DNA of 64,000 nt from Anthoceros angustus (lineage: Eukaryota; Streptophyta; Anthocerotopsida; Anthocerotales; Anthocerotaceae): NCBI GenBank assembly GCA_010909165.1, contig VJWM01000116.1:1-64000 (forward strand), written 5' to 3'. How positions within the stretch are numbered: position 1 is the stretch's first letter; every line of letters starts with the position of its first letter. The notes beneath the pieces were generated by a model. That model saw only the letters and a program-made list of their open reading frames with translations, made no database searches and was not told the DNA's origin. Shown here one piece after another: positions 34,098 through 46,119 of this stretch. The translations under genes and the position numbers were made by a program.

Positions 34098-36060
34098 TGT
34101 GTTCGCAGCAGCAACGCTCTTCCTGCGGTAGCGTGATGCACGAGGATGATGCCGTTTGGTCCGACTTATGGAACTGGCGTGTATGAAACTCGTGCTGAAG
34201 AGAGCCGTGCATATATGGTGCGCGCAAGGTATCGCTAGCGCTATTGGACCCGATGAACGTGGAGGGTCCTTCCTCTTCTGCATTGAGGTGGCACACAACG
34301 AGTTCAACTCATTGTTGTTGCTGTGTGGCCACGTAGCCTCGTTCTCGTTGTTTAAGTTGTCTGGCCATGGTGCCTCCTTGTAGTTGTTGTGGTGTGGCTA
34401 TAGAACCTCGTAGTTGTTGTTGTGGTGCGGCTATGGAGTCTCGTTGTTGTTGTTGTGTGGCTATGGAGTCTCCATGGTGTTGTTGTCTGGCCATGGAGCC
34501 TCATTGCTTTTGTTCTCTGGCCGTGGAGCCTCATTGCTTTTGTTCTCTGGCCATGGAGCCTCATTGCTTTTGTTCTCTGGCCATGGAGCTGCTCTTGCCT
34601 CTTCTCAATCCCTCCGCCTTCACCCCATGTTTCTCGGGATGTATACCCCATCCCGGTTGCAAGCTGTAGGAACTTCGCCATGGCTCCCAGCTGGATCCCT
34701 CCATCATCATCCCCAACCTTGCCGGCATGGCGGAGGAGGCGCTACGGGTGGACGAGGATGCCAATGTGTTCCACTCCTAGTTTGGCCACCTGCCTGCCTG
34801 GAGGCGCCTGGTCGGGAGCCACGCCGACCTCCACATCCGCTGCGCTGCCGGCAAGGTAATCAACCAACGCAAACTCCCTTTGCTCATCATCTTAATGCGC
34901 TATGCGAGTGTGGTCTTGATAACTCCCATCATTCCAGCAGCTTGTTTGCTTGCAATTGCTTGCAGAATGCCACAAGCTTGGTTTGCAAGCACCTTGGCTG
35001 ATGTATCCTTATACGCATGCATGTGCAGGCCATGAGGTCGCGGGACATGTCACTGGCCACCGGTACCACCCACATCGACGGGGCCGGAATACCGGGTGCA
35101 CCTTCGTGATGTCCTACCGCGTGACGCAGCCTGGAGCTTGAGCCTACACAGTCAGAGGTTAGCCTACGGTTTCCCTTGGTACCCCGGCTGGCCGCCCTTT
35201 GTATCCCCGCGCGCTGATCATTCGACTACTGCCTGTAGGTTTTAACCCTCTGAGGAGGCCGCCATCGCTCACGCCATGGCCATCTTCGTGCAGCGGACGG
35301 GCCAGCGGCGACTGGTGACGGTGATGGACGTGTGCGGGCCAAAGGTGGTTGACGTCTTGCTGCTCCTCTGCTTCGGGAGGATGCTGGGCACCCGGCCGGG
35401 GCAGCATCGATCCAAGTACGGGCGGTGCTGGAGGCCGCACGCTGGGCATGAAGCCGTCTGGCTTAGCTCCCTCGGATGGGTTCTTGGATGAGCTCGGCAG
35501 CAGCATGTTCCCCTGCGGCCATATCAAGGTCGTGAAGCTCTCATGCTGCGGCAGTTGTGATCCTCATGTTGGTCATTGCCCGCATTGTACGGAGCTTCTT
35601 CTAATGGAAGCACCCTGGTGAATGAGCGCCTAGGTCCTGCTCAGCTTTCCTGTCCGAGCTGGAGGAAGACGCCACCATCGGTAGCGATTACTTGTGGACG
35701 TGGTTTGTGCTAGCTGCGATGCTGCTGGCTGTTGTTGTGGTGCAGAGCACGGGCGTGCTGAAGTGGCTGCTCCAACGGCCCCATGGTTGTGCCCCCAGCG
35801 CCTCCTGCCTGCCGCTTGCGCCCATCACCTTTACGTCATCGGCCTGGTGACGCAACCCAACAGCCTAGATTACAGAGTATATGCCCCTGGCGGGCCTTCT
35901 TCCCTAGGCACTGGTGAGTATCTATGTAGGAGACTTCAGGACGAAGCTCAGGACCTGCTCCTGCTCCTGATTATGCATGTATGCACATACATACACGGAG
36001 ATCTCCAGGAGCTCAGTAGTCTAGATTTGTCTTTGTTACAGGCCATATATCTAGTTTATG
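34098..36060 (+). pseudogene. F-box/kelch-family module, copy 1 (decayed)
   Basis: Starts with the short ORF MCSQQQRSSCGSVMHEDDAV, homologous to the start at 6515, ending early by frameshift; the shifted frame reads PTYGTGVYETRAEESRAYMV. Then comes LDPMNVEGPS and a tandem repeat block of 24-33-bp units (34310-34590; SGHGASLLLF in one frame). IIIPNLAGMAEEALRVDEDA (34706) ends in a TAG and resumes FGHLPAWRRLVGSHADLHIR up to a donor-like CAAGGTAATC at 34856. At 35820-35900 it reads VIGLVTQPNSLDYRVYAPGG, matching the kelch region at 13140. The F-box itself is missing. Not functional as read. I do not recognise the 34700-35600 frames. Confidence 0.55.
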
Positions 36061-36299
36061 GATAGTGAATTCTAAGGTTACGACACTTCAAGTGTAGTCG
36101 GAGACTGTGGAACGGGACTCACACATGTACCCTATTGCACACATGAGTCTGTATTGCACACATATGATGTTAGCATCTAGACACTGGACAGCACCGCTCA
36201 TGGTTTACTCCACACATGTACTCCTGACTACCTAATGAGGATTATTAGCTGCTTATCCTCGGCCATCCTTATCATCAGCTCACATTCTCACAGGTGACA

Positions 36300-36750
36300 A
36301 GCAGAGGACTCCTAGATGACATACTGCTTGGCACCTGCGTTGCGGACATGAACAAAATGTGGCGAACTGGAAGATGCACGCCGAGCTTTTGACTGCTTGG
36401 TCGCTTTAAAGGGTGTGGTCAGACATTCCATTGCTGGGTATGCAAACCATGAGCGGTGCTGTGCAGTGTCTAGATGCTAACATCATGCAACCATGCTAAA
36501 CATGGGAAGCCTAATGAGGCCATACAACTGAACCTTCAAATACTTACCTCAGGGTGAATTAAGCGGGCGAGCCCTTTTGCAGCTGCTCTTCAAGCTGGCG
36601 CTTTTCGGCCTACTTGGAGTCTGGCAGGAAAGTGCACTGCGATGTGTTGCACAGTTTCTCGTAACTTGTTTCTCGTCACCTGCCTCGTGGAAATCACCGT
36701 ATGCCGAAATGTGGCGAACTGGGACTGCAACAAATACTAGACCCAACCAG
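36300..36750 (+). pseudogene. PPR remnant in duplication copy 1
   Basis: Frame-shifted traces of DDILLGTCVADM (36317), WRTGRCTPS-type text and the region matching AAALQSCAVLADLESGRKVH (about 36570). Homologous to 14550-15175; the duplicate lies at 43140-43600. Confidence 0.6.
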
Positions 36751-36843
36751 GAAGAAACCATCAGCTCTAAAAATGACAGATAAAGAAGATTGAAACACTG
36801 ATCATTTTCGGGCACCTGTGAGAATGTGAGCTGATGATAAGGA

Positions 36844-37989
36844 TGGCCGAGGATAAGCAGCTAATAATCCTTATTAGGTAGTCAGAATTTTGGTTCCCTT
36901 CCTGACTGAAAAATCCCAGCTTTCCTTGCTAAGTATTGGGTATGGGGAGATTTCACTGGATGATCCATAACAAAAGTTGGTCGGATCAAAGTTTTTCCAC
37001 AGCAGCTTCAAAGTCCTGATTTTATATAGCAGGCAATCAAGCTACACTCACAACATATTTAACAGAGTGAGGAATGCATGTGACACATTGAACAATGTAC
37101 TGAACAGACCATGTCTGAGCACAGCTCACCTCATTCAAGACGTGCCCAACTGCTGATGGACAATGACCAAGGGCTTGTTAGTCTCCAAGAGGTGGACTGC
37201 TAATGCACAAACTTCTCAACGTGCTCCTCGGCAAGGATCATCATATCATTGTAATCCGCATACGCCTGATAGATCGGTTTGCAAGAAGAGAGGGACATGC
37301 GAGGAGGTGACTCTCAGTCAATGTCAGGCATCCATAAGCGCCAAAGCTGACCTTCTCCGCTTGGAGTATTGCTGACAATTTTGGGAACATGCACTACTAC
37401 AGCAGTGTTGCCAAAACTCTGTTCACAGCAGTCAAGTAACTCAGTGGGTACTGGACCAATTGAGAACCAAAGTGGCCAATCAAGAGCAAAGATGTGGTGC
37501 GATTTCCCGACCTCTATGTAGGTGTATTCTGGGTTGTGCTGAGTGGATATGCCCTCATTGCGGAAAATCCGTCCTATCTCATAAACCCTTCAAACCCTGC
37601 TACCTGCGAACCACCGGATACATGAGCTGGCTGTTCATGAAGAAACAACGGTACTGCACCCATGTGTCAAACGATGTCTTACCACCATTCCGCCTGGAGA
37701 AGTTCATGTGGTATGCTCGGTTGGGTGCTTGGGGAAGGAGCAGGAAGCATAATCCAGCATAAATCCATCGAAATCCAGTCTGGCAGGAGAGGTTAAATGT
37801 GTGAATTGGGTGCAACATAGAAGCTAGTTGTGGTTGAATTCAGAAATAGCTTTACAGCCATCAGGTTCAACCGCTTCTGGGTGCTTTACTCCACTCTTCC
37901 ACCACGGTGCTAGCATTCTCCTCTTGAGCCATGACCCCGTGCTTCCTACAGTTGTGATACCGCTGATAAACGGCTTGTCTCCAAAGGAA
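36844..37989. other. Dispersed repeat sequence, no gene
   Basis: 36840-37080 resembles the 15230-15540 region (CTGAAAAATCCCAGCTTTCC, AACAAAAGTTGG). 37690-37850 resembles 5860-5960 and 39990-40080. 37860-37990 resembles part of repeat B (AGCATTCTCCTC, GATACCGCTGAT). No recognisable domain in 37160-37760. Confidence 0.5.
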
Positions 37990-38790
37990 CCTAACCATTT
38001 AACTTTGGAAGCCCAGCAACTCTCATCCCGAGAAACCGAATCACATGTCGTCCATGTCCTGAGTGTATTTATCCTCGTTTTGCAACTTTAAATTGCCTCT
38101 TGACCGAGCTTGTCGAAATAGCCATGGCTAAAGAGAGGACAAAGACGCTGCATCATCTCTTGAGTGGGCAGCAACTAACTTCATTTTGCACAATCTCACT
38201 ACCTCCGTCAGGTTCTCATACGTACCACGGTACCGTCCACGTGCTAACCTTGTGATGCTCGTAGCCTCATCATCTATCTGCTCGAGCATTCCCTCTGTAC
38301 AACTACCAAGCCTCCCGTGCAATCAGGCTCTGCCTGCTCCATAGTGTCCTGCTGCACACATGAATGAAGCTCCATGACTCCGAAACAAAATCCACCTAGC
38401 GCTCCTAGGGGTTCAGACAACCACGCTGATCTCCATTTCGACCCTGTATCAACACCACAACATGTGAACGAGGACCACATAAGGAGGAATCCTCACAATT
38501 TAATCCACCATACCAAGAACCCGTTTTCTCAAAACACAGCATTCACAACAACCCAGTTGATGAAGTAAAACCAGTGTTCTTGTTGTATGACCCACCTTCA
38601 GGAGCACCATCTCCTCAGCTCAGTCATACCCGACACACCTAGCCAGGCGTAAATTGACCAATGCGGACTGGCATCTTCAAACGTGAGCTAAATGTGACAC
38701 AGCGCGCACTTGAATGCAACACCTGCCAATGTGAGCTCCACCACCCTGCTCCAATCTGAAGATACAAGAGACACCAAAATATCAGACCTG
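37990..38790 (-). pseudogene. Partial pseudogene copy of the nuclear maturase
   Basis: Minus-strand sequence matches 49140-49740 (maturase exon 1, its intron and the start of exon 2), plus short pieces matching 48330 (CAACTCTCATCCCGAGAAAC) and 48640-48690 (TTTTTGCAACTT, GAGCTTGTC). Large internal deletions and frameshifts are present. The intron is retained, so this is a DNA-level duplicate, not a retrocopy. Confidence 0.8.
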
Positions 38791-40154
38791 GACAAGGGGC
38801 CCGTGCTGGAGAACGTCATGCATGCCCAGACAACCACACCTCCAGGGAAGCAGCCTCACCACCTCACCACACTGTTCCCTGGGCTAGGCTCTATTCAAAT
38901 TCGTCGTGCACAGGGAAATTACCTGCCCTATTTCGTAAAAATCGAGAATGGGCAGGCAGTCCGTTTGGCTGGAAACCTAAACGGTCAGGGAACGCCGTTT
39001 GCCGTTTGCCTTGGTCTCGAGGCAGTTCCTGTGCTGCGAGGGGGGAATCCGTAACAGCGGCCCGTATCAGAGTCTTTGCAGGCGTTCCATCTGATCGGTA
39101 GCAGAAGCGGCGAAAGCAAGAGGAAAAGATGCCAGGGACGGTGACATGAGCGTGAGGGACGTGAGAAGCAGGATTCCAGAGGAATCCTGCCCGGCTTCAG
39201 TAGGGAATTCCTGGCTGATGCGTAGAGCCTGAACTCTTGAGAGCCCAGTAGACGAGCTCTTGGAGAACCAGGGGCGCTGGCATTGTGCTGGTGGAGCGTG
39301 AAATCCGGCTTCGGAACTGGGCAACGGGGAAAGGGCTGCAGCGACTCTCCTCCGCCGACCGCGATCTTCCCGCGCTGGTTTCTACATGGTGTGAAGGTGT
39401 GCAGACCTGGTGACAGACGGCCGTTTCGACAGCGTATATCTCACAACCCATCCATGAATGTTTTCCAACTCTAGACTCTAGCCAGTACTCTCCAGCTCTC
39501 TGACTCATGAAGATAACGTGTCGCGTCGTCTGGCCTGTTGCAGAACACAATCGTGGCTCCCCAGCTCCAAAGACGTGGCTGCAGGACCCTTCAACATTGC
39601 TGTGGAGAAGGTACGAGAGAGTCGGGCGGGAGCGGGAGTCTCCTCTGCTCCTGCTCCAGGCCGCCGCTGCCAGAGGGAGCCTTCCTTCGTCAGCAGGTTC
39701 CCCAAGTTTTGAAAACGTCAAGTTAAAAGGAACTGGACGGACAGCTGAGGTTGCTTTTAAGCAGGGGTTCCTTGAAACTTTTCTGCAAAACTTCTGGTTT
39801 TGCTTTCATGACACGGTCAGGATTCTTGTCACTGAGCAATCCTGATGTTGTTGAGACGGTGTTTCTGTACTGGGTGTGGAAGGGGCTTTCACGTGGTCTC
39901 CAAAGTTTGTGTTTGATGATTTTATAAGCTGGATCTTGTGGGTCTGGCTTCCATGGAGAACTGGTATTTCGACACTTCTTTGAAGGAAGTTCATGTGAAC
40001 TCCACGTTTTGGGTGCATTGAGGAAGGATGGGAAACATATTCGCGAAATCCAACCTGACAAAAGAGGTTAAATGTGTGGACTGAGTGCACCAAGAACACA
40101 TGAACGGGTCGGGTCATGTCCTTTGCTAGGCGGGCTCTCCCCATCATCATCTTT
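38791..40154. repeat. Mosaic of dispersed repeats
   Basis: 38812-39190 matches 5277-5640. 39500-39850 matches parts of repeat B (26440-26740 and 43930-44240), including CCAGAGGGAGCCTTCCTTCG. 39850-40080 matches 5700-5960 and 27300-27450. No gene supported. Confidence 0.65.
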
Positions 40155-40633
40155 TCCCTTAACAAAGAAGAACAGCTCAGCATGAACGCTAGTTGTGGTA
40201 GAAATCAGATTCAGGTTTACAACGTCGGATGCTTGCAACTGGGGAAGGAGGGCGGCGAGAACAAACCAGCGAACCAGCGTACACGCCTGGATGCAATCTG
40301 CCGGCTGGCCCCGGGCGGCGTTGTGCAACGGGTATGCGGACTCGTCCCGGATTGCTACATGAATATGTAGCTAATGTACGAACGCATCTAACGGAGACAT
40401 ATATGTATATATCCTGGCGCTGTGGGCGAGTGCGAAATGCCCCTTGAGCCGTCCAGGAAGCTTCGAAACTTCGGCATCAGAAGGCCAGGGCCCAGGACCC
40501 TGTGACCCACTTTGCATCCGGCTCGGGCTTGTCCCACTGGCTTCAGCTGGAAATTTCCGCTGCGATGCGTCAGCTGTCCTTGCAGACTCCTGGCCTCCCA
40601 ACCTCCTGCCCTCGTTCCCTATTCCCTCGGACC

Positions 40634-40640
40634 TATAAAG
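40634..40640 (+). promoter_or_regulatory. TATA box, F-box-family module copy 2
   Basis: Identical context to 33768-33774. The leader has one fewer 28-bp unit. Confidence 0.55.
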
Positions 40641-40963
40641 GGAACCCACAGCCATCCCTAGAAGCTCACTTCCTCTCTTCCCTCGCCAGCTCCTGCTTGA
40701 CCTCTTGAGGCCCCTGCTCCTGCTTGACCTCTTGAGGCCCCCAGCTCCTGCTTGACTCTTGAGCTCTTGCCCCAGCTCCTGCTTGACCCCTTGAGCTCTT
40801 GCCCTCGGCTCTTGCTTCAGCTCTCATCGTCGCTTGACTCTTGAGCTCTTGCCCCAGCTCCTGCTTGACCCCTTGAGCTCTTGCCCTCGGCTCTTGCTTC
40901 AGCTCTCATCGTCAGTAGCTGTCTTCCTTCCCTGGCCATGTGTTCGCAGCAGCAACGCTCTTC

Positions 40964-42905
40964 CTGCGGTAGCGTGATGCACGAGGATGATGCCGTTTGG
41001 TCCGACTTATGGAACTGGCGTGTATGAAACTCGTGCTGAAGAGAGCCGTGCATATATGGTGCGCGCAAGGTATCGCTAGCGCTATTGGACCCGATGAACG
41101 TGGAGGGTCCTTCCCTCTTCTGCATTGAGGTGGCACACAACGAGTTCAACTCATTGTTGTTGCTGTGTGGCCACGTAGCCTCGTTCTCGTTGTTTAAGTT
41201 GTCTGGCCATGGTGCCTCCTTGTAGTTGTTGTGGTGTGGCTATAGAACCTCGTAGTTGTTGTTGTGGTGTGGCTATGGAGTCTCGTTGTTGTTGTTGTGT
41301 GGCTATGGAGTCTCCATGGTGTTGTTGTCTGGCCATGGAGCCTCATTGCTTTTGTTCTCTGGCCGTGGAGCCTCATTGCTTTTGTTCTCTGGCCATGGAG
41401 CCTCATTGCTTTTGTTCTCTGGCCATGGAGCTGCTCTTGCCTCTTCTCAATCCCTCCGCCTTCACCCCATGTTTCTCGGGATGTATACCCCATCCCGGTT
41501 GCAAGCTGCAGGAACTTCGCCATGGCTCCCAGCTGGATCCCTCCATCATCATCCCCAACCTTGCCGGCATGGCGGAGGAGGCGCTACGGGTGGACGAGGA
41601 TGCCAATGTGTTCCACTCCTAGTTTGGCCACCTGCCTGCCTGGAGGCGCCTGGTCGGGAGCCACGCCGACCTCCACATCCGCTGCGCTGCCGGCAAGGTA
41701 ATCAACCAACGCAAACTCCCTTTGCTCATCATCTTAATGCGCTATGCGAGTGTGGTCTTGATAACTCCCATCATTCCAGCAGCTTGTTTGCTTGCAATTG
41801 CTTGCAGAATGCCACAAGCTTGGTTTGCAAGCACCTTGGCTGATGTATCCTTATACGCATGCATGTGCAGGCCATGAGGTCGCGGGACATGTCACTGGCC
41901 ACCGGTACCACCCACATCGACGGGGCCGGAATACCGGGTGCACCTTCGTGATGTCCTACCGCGTGACGCAGCCTGGAGCTTGAGCCTACACAGTCAGAGG
42001 TTAGCCTACGGTTTCCCTTGGTACCCCGGCTGGCCGCCCTTTGTATCCCCGCGCGCTGATCATTCGACTACTGCCTGTAGGTTTTAACCCTCTGAGGAGG
42101 CCGCCATCGCTCACGCCATGGCCATCTTCGTGCAGCGGACGGGCCAGCGGCGACTGGTGACGGTGATGGACGTGTGCGGGCCAAAGGTGGTTGACGTCTT
42201 GCTGCTCCTCTGCTTCGGGAGGATGCTGGGCACCCGGCCGGGGCAGCATCGATCCAAGTACGGGCGGTGCTGGAGGCCGCACGCTGGGCATGAAGCCGTC
42301 TGGCTTAGCTCCCTCGGATGGGTTCTTGGATGAGCTCGGCAGCAGCATGTTCCCCTGCGGCCATATCAAGGTCGTGAAGCTCTCATGCTGCGGCAGTTGT
42401 GATCCTCATGTTGGTCATTGCCCGCATTGTACGGAGCTTCTTCTAATGGAAGCACCCTGGTGAATGAGCGCCTAGGTCCTGCTCAGCTTTCCTGTCCGAG
42501 CTGGAGGAAGACGCCACCATCGGTAGCGATTACTTGTGGACGTGGTTTGTGCTAGCTGCGATGCTGCTGGCTGTTGTTGTGGTGCAGAGCACGGGCGTGC
42601 TGAAGTGGCTGCTCCAACGGCCCCATGGTTGTGCCCCAGCGCCTCCCTGCCTGCCGCTTGCGCCCATCACCTTTACGTCATCGGCCTGGTGACGCAACCC
42701 AACAGCCTAGATTACAGAGTATATGCCCCTGGCGGGCCTCTTCCCTAGGCACTGAGTGAGTATCTATGTAGGAGACTTCAGGACGAAGCTCAGGACCTGC
42801 TCCTGCTCCTGATTATGCATGTATGCACATACATACACGGGAGATCTCCAGGAGCTCGGTAGTCTAGATTTGTCTTTGTTACAGGCCATATATCTAGTTT
42901 ATGGA
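40964..42905 (+). pseudogene. F-box/kelch-family module, copy 2 (decayed)
   Basis: Same content as 34098-36060, including the short MCSQQQRSSC ORF, the SGHGASLLLF tandem block at 41150-41430, the TAG inside DANVFHS and the VIGLVTQPNSLDYRVYAPGG segment at about 42675. It shares the disabling changes of copy 1, so decay came before the duplication. Confidence 0.55.
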
Positions 42906-43693
42906 TAGTGAATTCTAAGGTTACGACACTTCAAGTGTAGTCGGAGACTGTGGAACGGGACTCCACACATGTACCCTATTGCACACATGAGTCTGTATTG
43001 CACACATATGATGTTAGCATCTAGACACTGGACAGCACCGCTCATGGTTTACTCACACATGTACTCCTGACTACCTAATGAGGATTATTAGCTGCTTATC
43101 CTCGGCCATCCTTATCATCAGCTCACATTCTCACAGGTGACAAGCAGAGGACTCCTAGATGACATACTGCTTGGCACCTGCGTTGCGGACATGAACAAAA
43201 TGTGGCGAACTGGAAGATGCACGCCGAGCTTTTGACTGCTTGGTCGCTTTAAAGGGTGTGGTCAGACATTCCATTGCTGGATATGCAAACCATGAGCGGT
43301 GCTGTGCAGTGTCTAGATGCTAACATCATGCAACCATGCTAAACATGGGAAACCTAATGAGGCCATACAACTGAACCTTCAAATACGTACGTCAGGGGTG
43401 AATTAAGCGGGCGAGCCCGCGTTTGCAGCTGCTCTTCAAGCTGGCGCTTTTTCGGCCTACTTGGAGTCTGGCAGGAAAGTGCACTGCGATGTGTTGCACA
43501 GTTTCTCGTAACTTGTTTCTCGTCACCTGCCTCGTGGAAATCACCGTATGCCGAAATGTGGCGAACTGGGACTGCAACAAATACCAGATCCAACCAGGAA
43601 GAAACCATCAGCTTTAAAAAATGACAGATAAAGAAGATTGAAACACTGATCATTTTTGGGCACCACCCTAAATGTGAGCTGATGATAAGGATG

Positions 43694-44470
43694 AGCTTGT
43701 GGATAGGAAACTGAGGGAAGGTGACGTCGCATACGTGGTTCCCTGTTTCCATGCCCACGGCGTTCAGGCTGGCGATCGCGATGAAGGCTTGGAATGGGTC
43801 AGCAATTCTACACCACTGACCATAGTGCGTGTGATTCAGAGTCCGCTTAGCTCGCACAAAGATGAACTTGGATCTTATCTGATCCCGTCAACTGACTGAA
43901 CGTCTGCATTTGCAGGCCCCTTAATTGTTGAGGCTCTTGCAGGCAGGACCTCAGACGTGTCTCAAGGGCATGGGTGCAGCACCTTTCGACATTGATGTGG
44001 AGCAGGTACAAGAGAGTCGTGCGGGAGCGGGAGGCTCTTTTGCTCCAGCTCCAGCTCCACGCCGCCGCCGCCAGAGGGAGCCTTCCTTGGTCAGGAGGTG
44101 AATTCCTCCAAGTTTTGAAAAGGTTGAGTTAAAAAGGAACCTCCACTGCTGAGGTGGCTTTCAAGGAAGGGGGGGATAATTGAAACGTTTTCTGGTTTTT
44201 GCTTTCACGACGAGCAGGATTCATGTCACTGAGCAATCCCGATGTTGTTTCATGAGAAGCCTACAGTTGGAGCTGTAGGATCATTCTCTGTCGCTGCTCA
44301 CCAGAAACTTCTAGTGGGGGCCCCATCAGGTAGGTTCAACAGCTTCTGCCATGTGCTAAAGTCAACTTGTTCCTCCATGGTGCTAACATTCTCCTCGTGA
44401 GGAGTGATTCCTACAGCCGCGCTACAGCTGATGAGCAAACAGCTGCCTCTAATGGAAACCTAGGAAATGG
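43694..44470. repeat. Dispersed repeat B, copy 2
   Basis: Matches 26256-27000. Here it lies before the PPR remnant (44470-45195), whereas at 26 kb it lies after it, so the order of the two modules is swapped. Confidence 0.8.
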
Positions 44471-45195
44471 GGCTGTCTGGTGGGCATGTATGCCAAGTGT
44501 GAGAGCTTAGAGGATGCCTTTGATACCTCTATGCCGTCATGCATCACCATGGAGTCATGCATCACCATGGAGTCCCGGCTGCTGATCATGTTCCATTCGC
44601 CTGTCTCTGCAAGGTATGTGCTAGCTTTGGAGCATTGCAGACGGGGCATCAGTTTCATGCTCTGGTGATCGAGAGAGGGGTTTGGAAGCGGATGTTGTTG
44701 TGGGCACCTGCGTGGTGAACATGTATGCAAAATGCCGGAGCTTAGACGATGCCCGCAGATTGTTTGAAAGTCTGCCCACGAAGAGCTCGGTGACACGGAA
44801 TGCAGTTGTTGCAGACTAATACGGTCAGCACGGGATGACTCAGGAGGCTTTCCTGTGCTACCACCAAATGCTGATGGCAAGCATCCACCCGAATGAAGGC
44901 ACCTTCCTTTCACCTGCTGGCATGATATGGGAAGGTCTCAATTGCTTGAATCCATGGACAGATCACGGGATAGCTCAACAATCTGAGCACTATGCTTGTA
45001 TCTTAGATCTCCAAGGGCATGTTGGACGCTTGACACTGACCAGAGGAAGAGCTCTTGTGGAAGCATGCCAATGGAGCCTCATGTCAAGTACGTCAGTTCA
45101 TGTACCGAATTTGCAAGTGAACTTGATATGACATTGAATAACGCGTGAGATGGGTGAATTGGATGGTTAAGATATGGGGGTTTCACCAGAGCGAT
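44470..45195 (+). pseudogene. PPR remnant, fullest copy
   Basis: Text across frames: MYAKCESLEDAFDTS, VVVGTCVVNMYAKCRSLDDA, RRLFESLPTKSSVTRNAVV, QHGMTQEAFLCYHQMLMASI, HPNEGTFLSPAGMIWEGLNC and SEHYACILDLQGHVGRL. That is the order of the last PPR motifs and the E region of an organellar PPR protein. Stops (for example TAA at about 44818) and frameshifts disable it. Confidence 0.82.
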
Positions 45196-45306
45196 TCATG
45201 TCCAAATCCCGGCACGGAATGCATGACCAAGTTAAAAGACTTTTCACACGGCCAGCCATTTTCACATTCCAGCTCTTCTACCCCATAGGTCTCTCTTGCC
45301 AGGCTT

Positions 45307-45747
45307 TCAGTTCTTTCCTTGCTGCATGCAACGCCTGCCCTCCCGACTGCGCTTGCACTCTCTGCGCTCGTTGTGGATCACTGGGAGCTTAAGCTTGTCC
45401 TTGGCAGACTGCCTCTTACCGCACGTCATCAGCTGCCTCCAACAGCGCTCACGCACTCGTTCTGTGCGCCCGTTGCGTTTCAATTGACGCTTGTCCGTGG
45501 CCTCTTGCTTCTTCAATGTGGCCTCCGCCAACTTGGCCGAGCACTAGAGGTGTTAGGCGACCCGAGGCAGTCCGGCTACCGCCCTGGCGAGGGCGAGCGC
45601 CCTCTCCCACTCCTGTCTGCCTTCCAAGATCATCAGCGAGACTTCCAAGACCTCTACAACGTCTTCCTGCTCTTCTAGCCTCTCTGCCACCTCCTTGTTG
45701 GACATCGGCTTAAGATTCGCAGCCAGTCCACCCTCCGCTTCCGCCAT
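45307..45747 (-). pseudogene. Fragment of an unrecognised telo-box gene
   Basis: The ATG at 45747 opens a 64-codon frame (MAEAEGGLAANLKPMSNKEV, then a helical RLEEQEDVVEVLEVSLMILE stretch) ending at 45553. A second minus frame to 45307 is Lys/Arg-rich (LAEATLKKQEATDKRQLKRN). A telo-box lies about 100 bp upstream, which suits housekeeping or ribosome-related plant genes. It may be a truncated gene or the first exon of one. I do not recognise the family. Confidence 0.35.
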
Positions 45748-45845
45748 TCCGGTTTCGTTGCCAAGGCTCGAAGGGAAATGCAACACCGACTCCAAAACGA
45801 TTGAAAATTTGAATGGATACCCCGCACGAAAAAGCGGGAGCGCGT

Positions 45846-45866
45846 TTAGGGTTTAGGGTTCAGGGA
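45846..45866 (-). promoter_or_regulatory. Double telo-box
   Basis: Minus strand reads CCCTGAACCCTAAACCCTAA, containing the AAACCCTAA motif common in promoters of plant ribosomal-protein and cell-cycle genes. Short interstitial telomeric sequence is the alternative. Confidence 0.45.
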
Positions 45867-45908
45867 GGGAATGAGAGAGTGATAGAGAGGTGGGCCCAAT
45901 ATGTTCCT

Positions 45909-46099
45909 CCTGAACAAGAAGAAGAAGAATTTTATTGAAGTCCACTAAGGACGGATTTCCGTCATGGGACTTGGTACTTAACAACTTGTATCATGGTGTG
46001 CCTAAGCTACTTGCACCAAGGCATCCACTCCCTTTACACACCCCATCTAAGTACCCATATCAGCTCAGGATGCTGCTTAATCACGACTTATAAATGTGT
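45909..46099 (-). mobile_element. (TTC)n-tailed retroposon-like repeat, copy 1
   Basis: Minus-strand copy of the repeat at 52741-53070: GTACTTAGATGGGGTG, GGTGCAAGTAGCTTAGGCAC, GGAAATCCGTCCTTAGTGGA, then AATAAAATTCTTCTTCTTC. The simple 3' tail suggests a SINE or a LINE 3' end. No clear RNA polymerase III boxes seen. Confidence 0.55.
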
Positions 46100-46119
46100 G
46101 TCCATTTAGCCTAAGCCAT

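Larger units (their letters stand above)
33298..36843 (+). repeat. 3.5-kb segmental duplication, copy 1
   Basis: Nearly identical to 40155-43693 in direct orientation, about 6.85 kb apart. It holds a TATA box, a CT-rich leader, F-box-family module sequence and a PPR remnant. Copy 1 has one extra leader repeat unit (about 24 bp). Otherwise only occasional single-base changes and 1-2-bp indels are seen. Confidence 0.92.
40155..43693 (+). repeat. 3.5-kb segmental duplication, copy 2
   Basis: Direct copy of 33298-36843. The left border falls at AAAGAAGAACAGCTCAGCAT, the right border near GTGAGCTGATGATAAGGATG; flanking sequence then differs (repeat B follows here, a GGCCGAGGATAAGCAG stretch follows copy 1). 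High identity points to a recent duplication or gene conversion. Confidence 0.92.
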
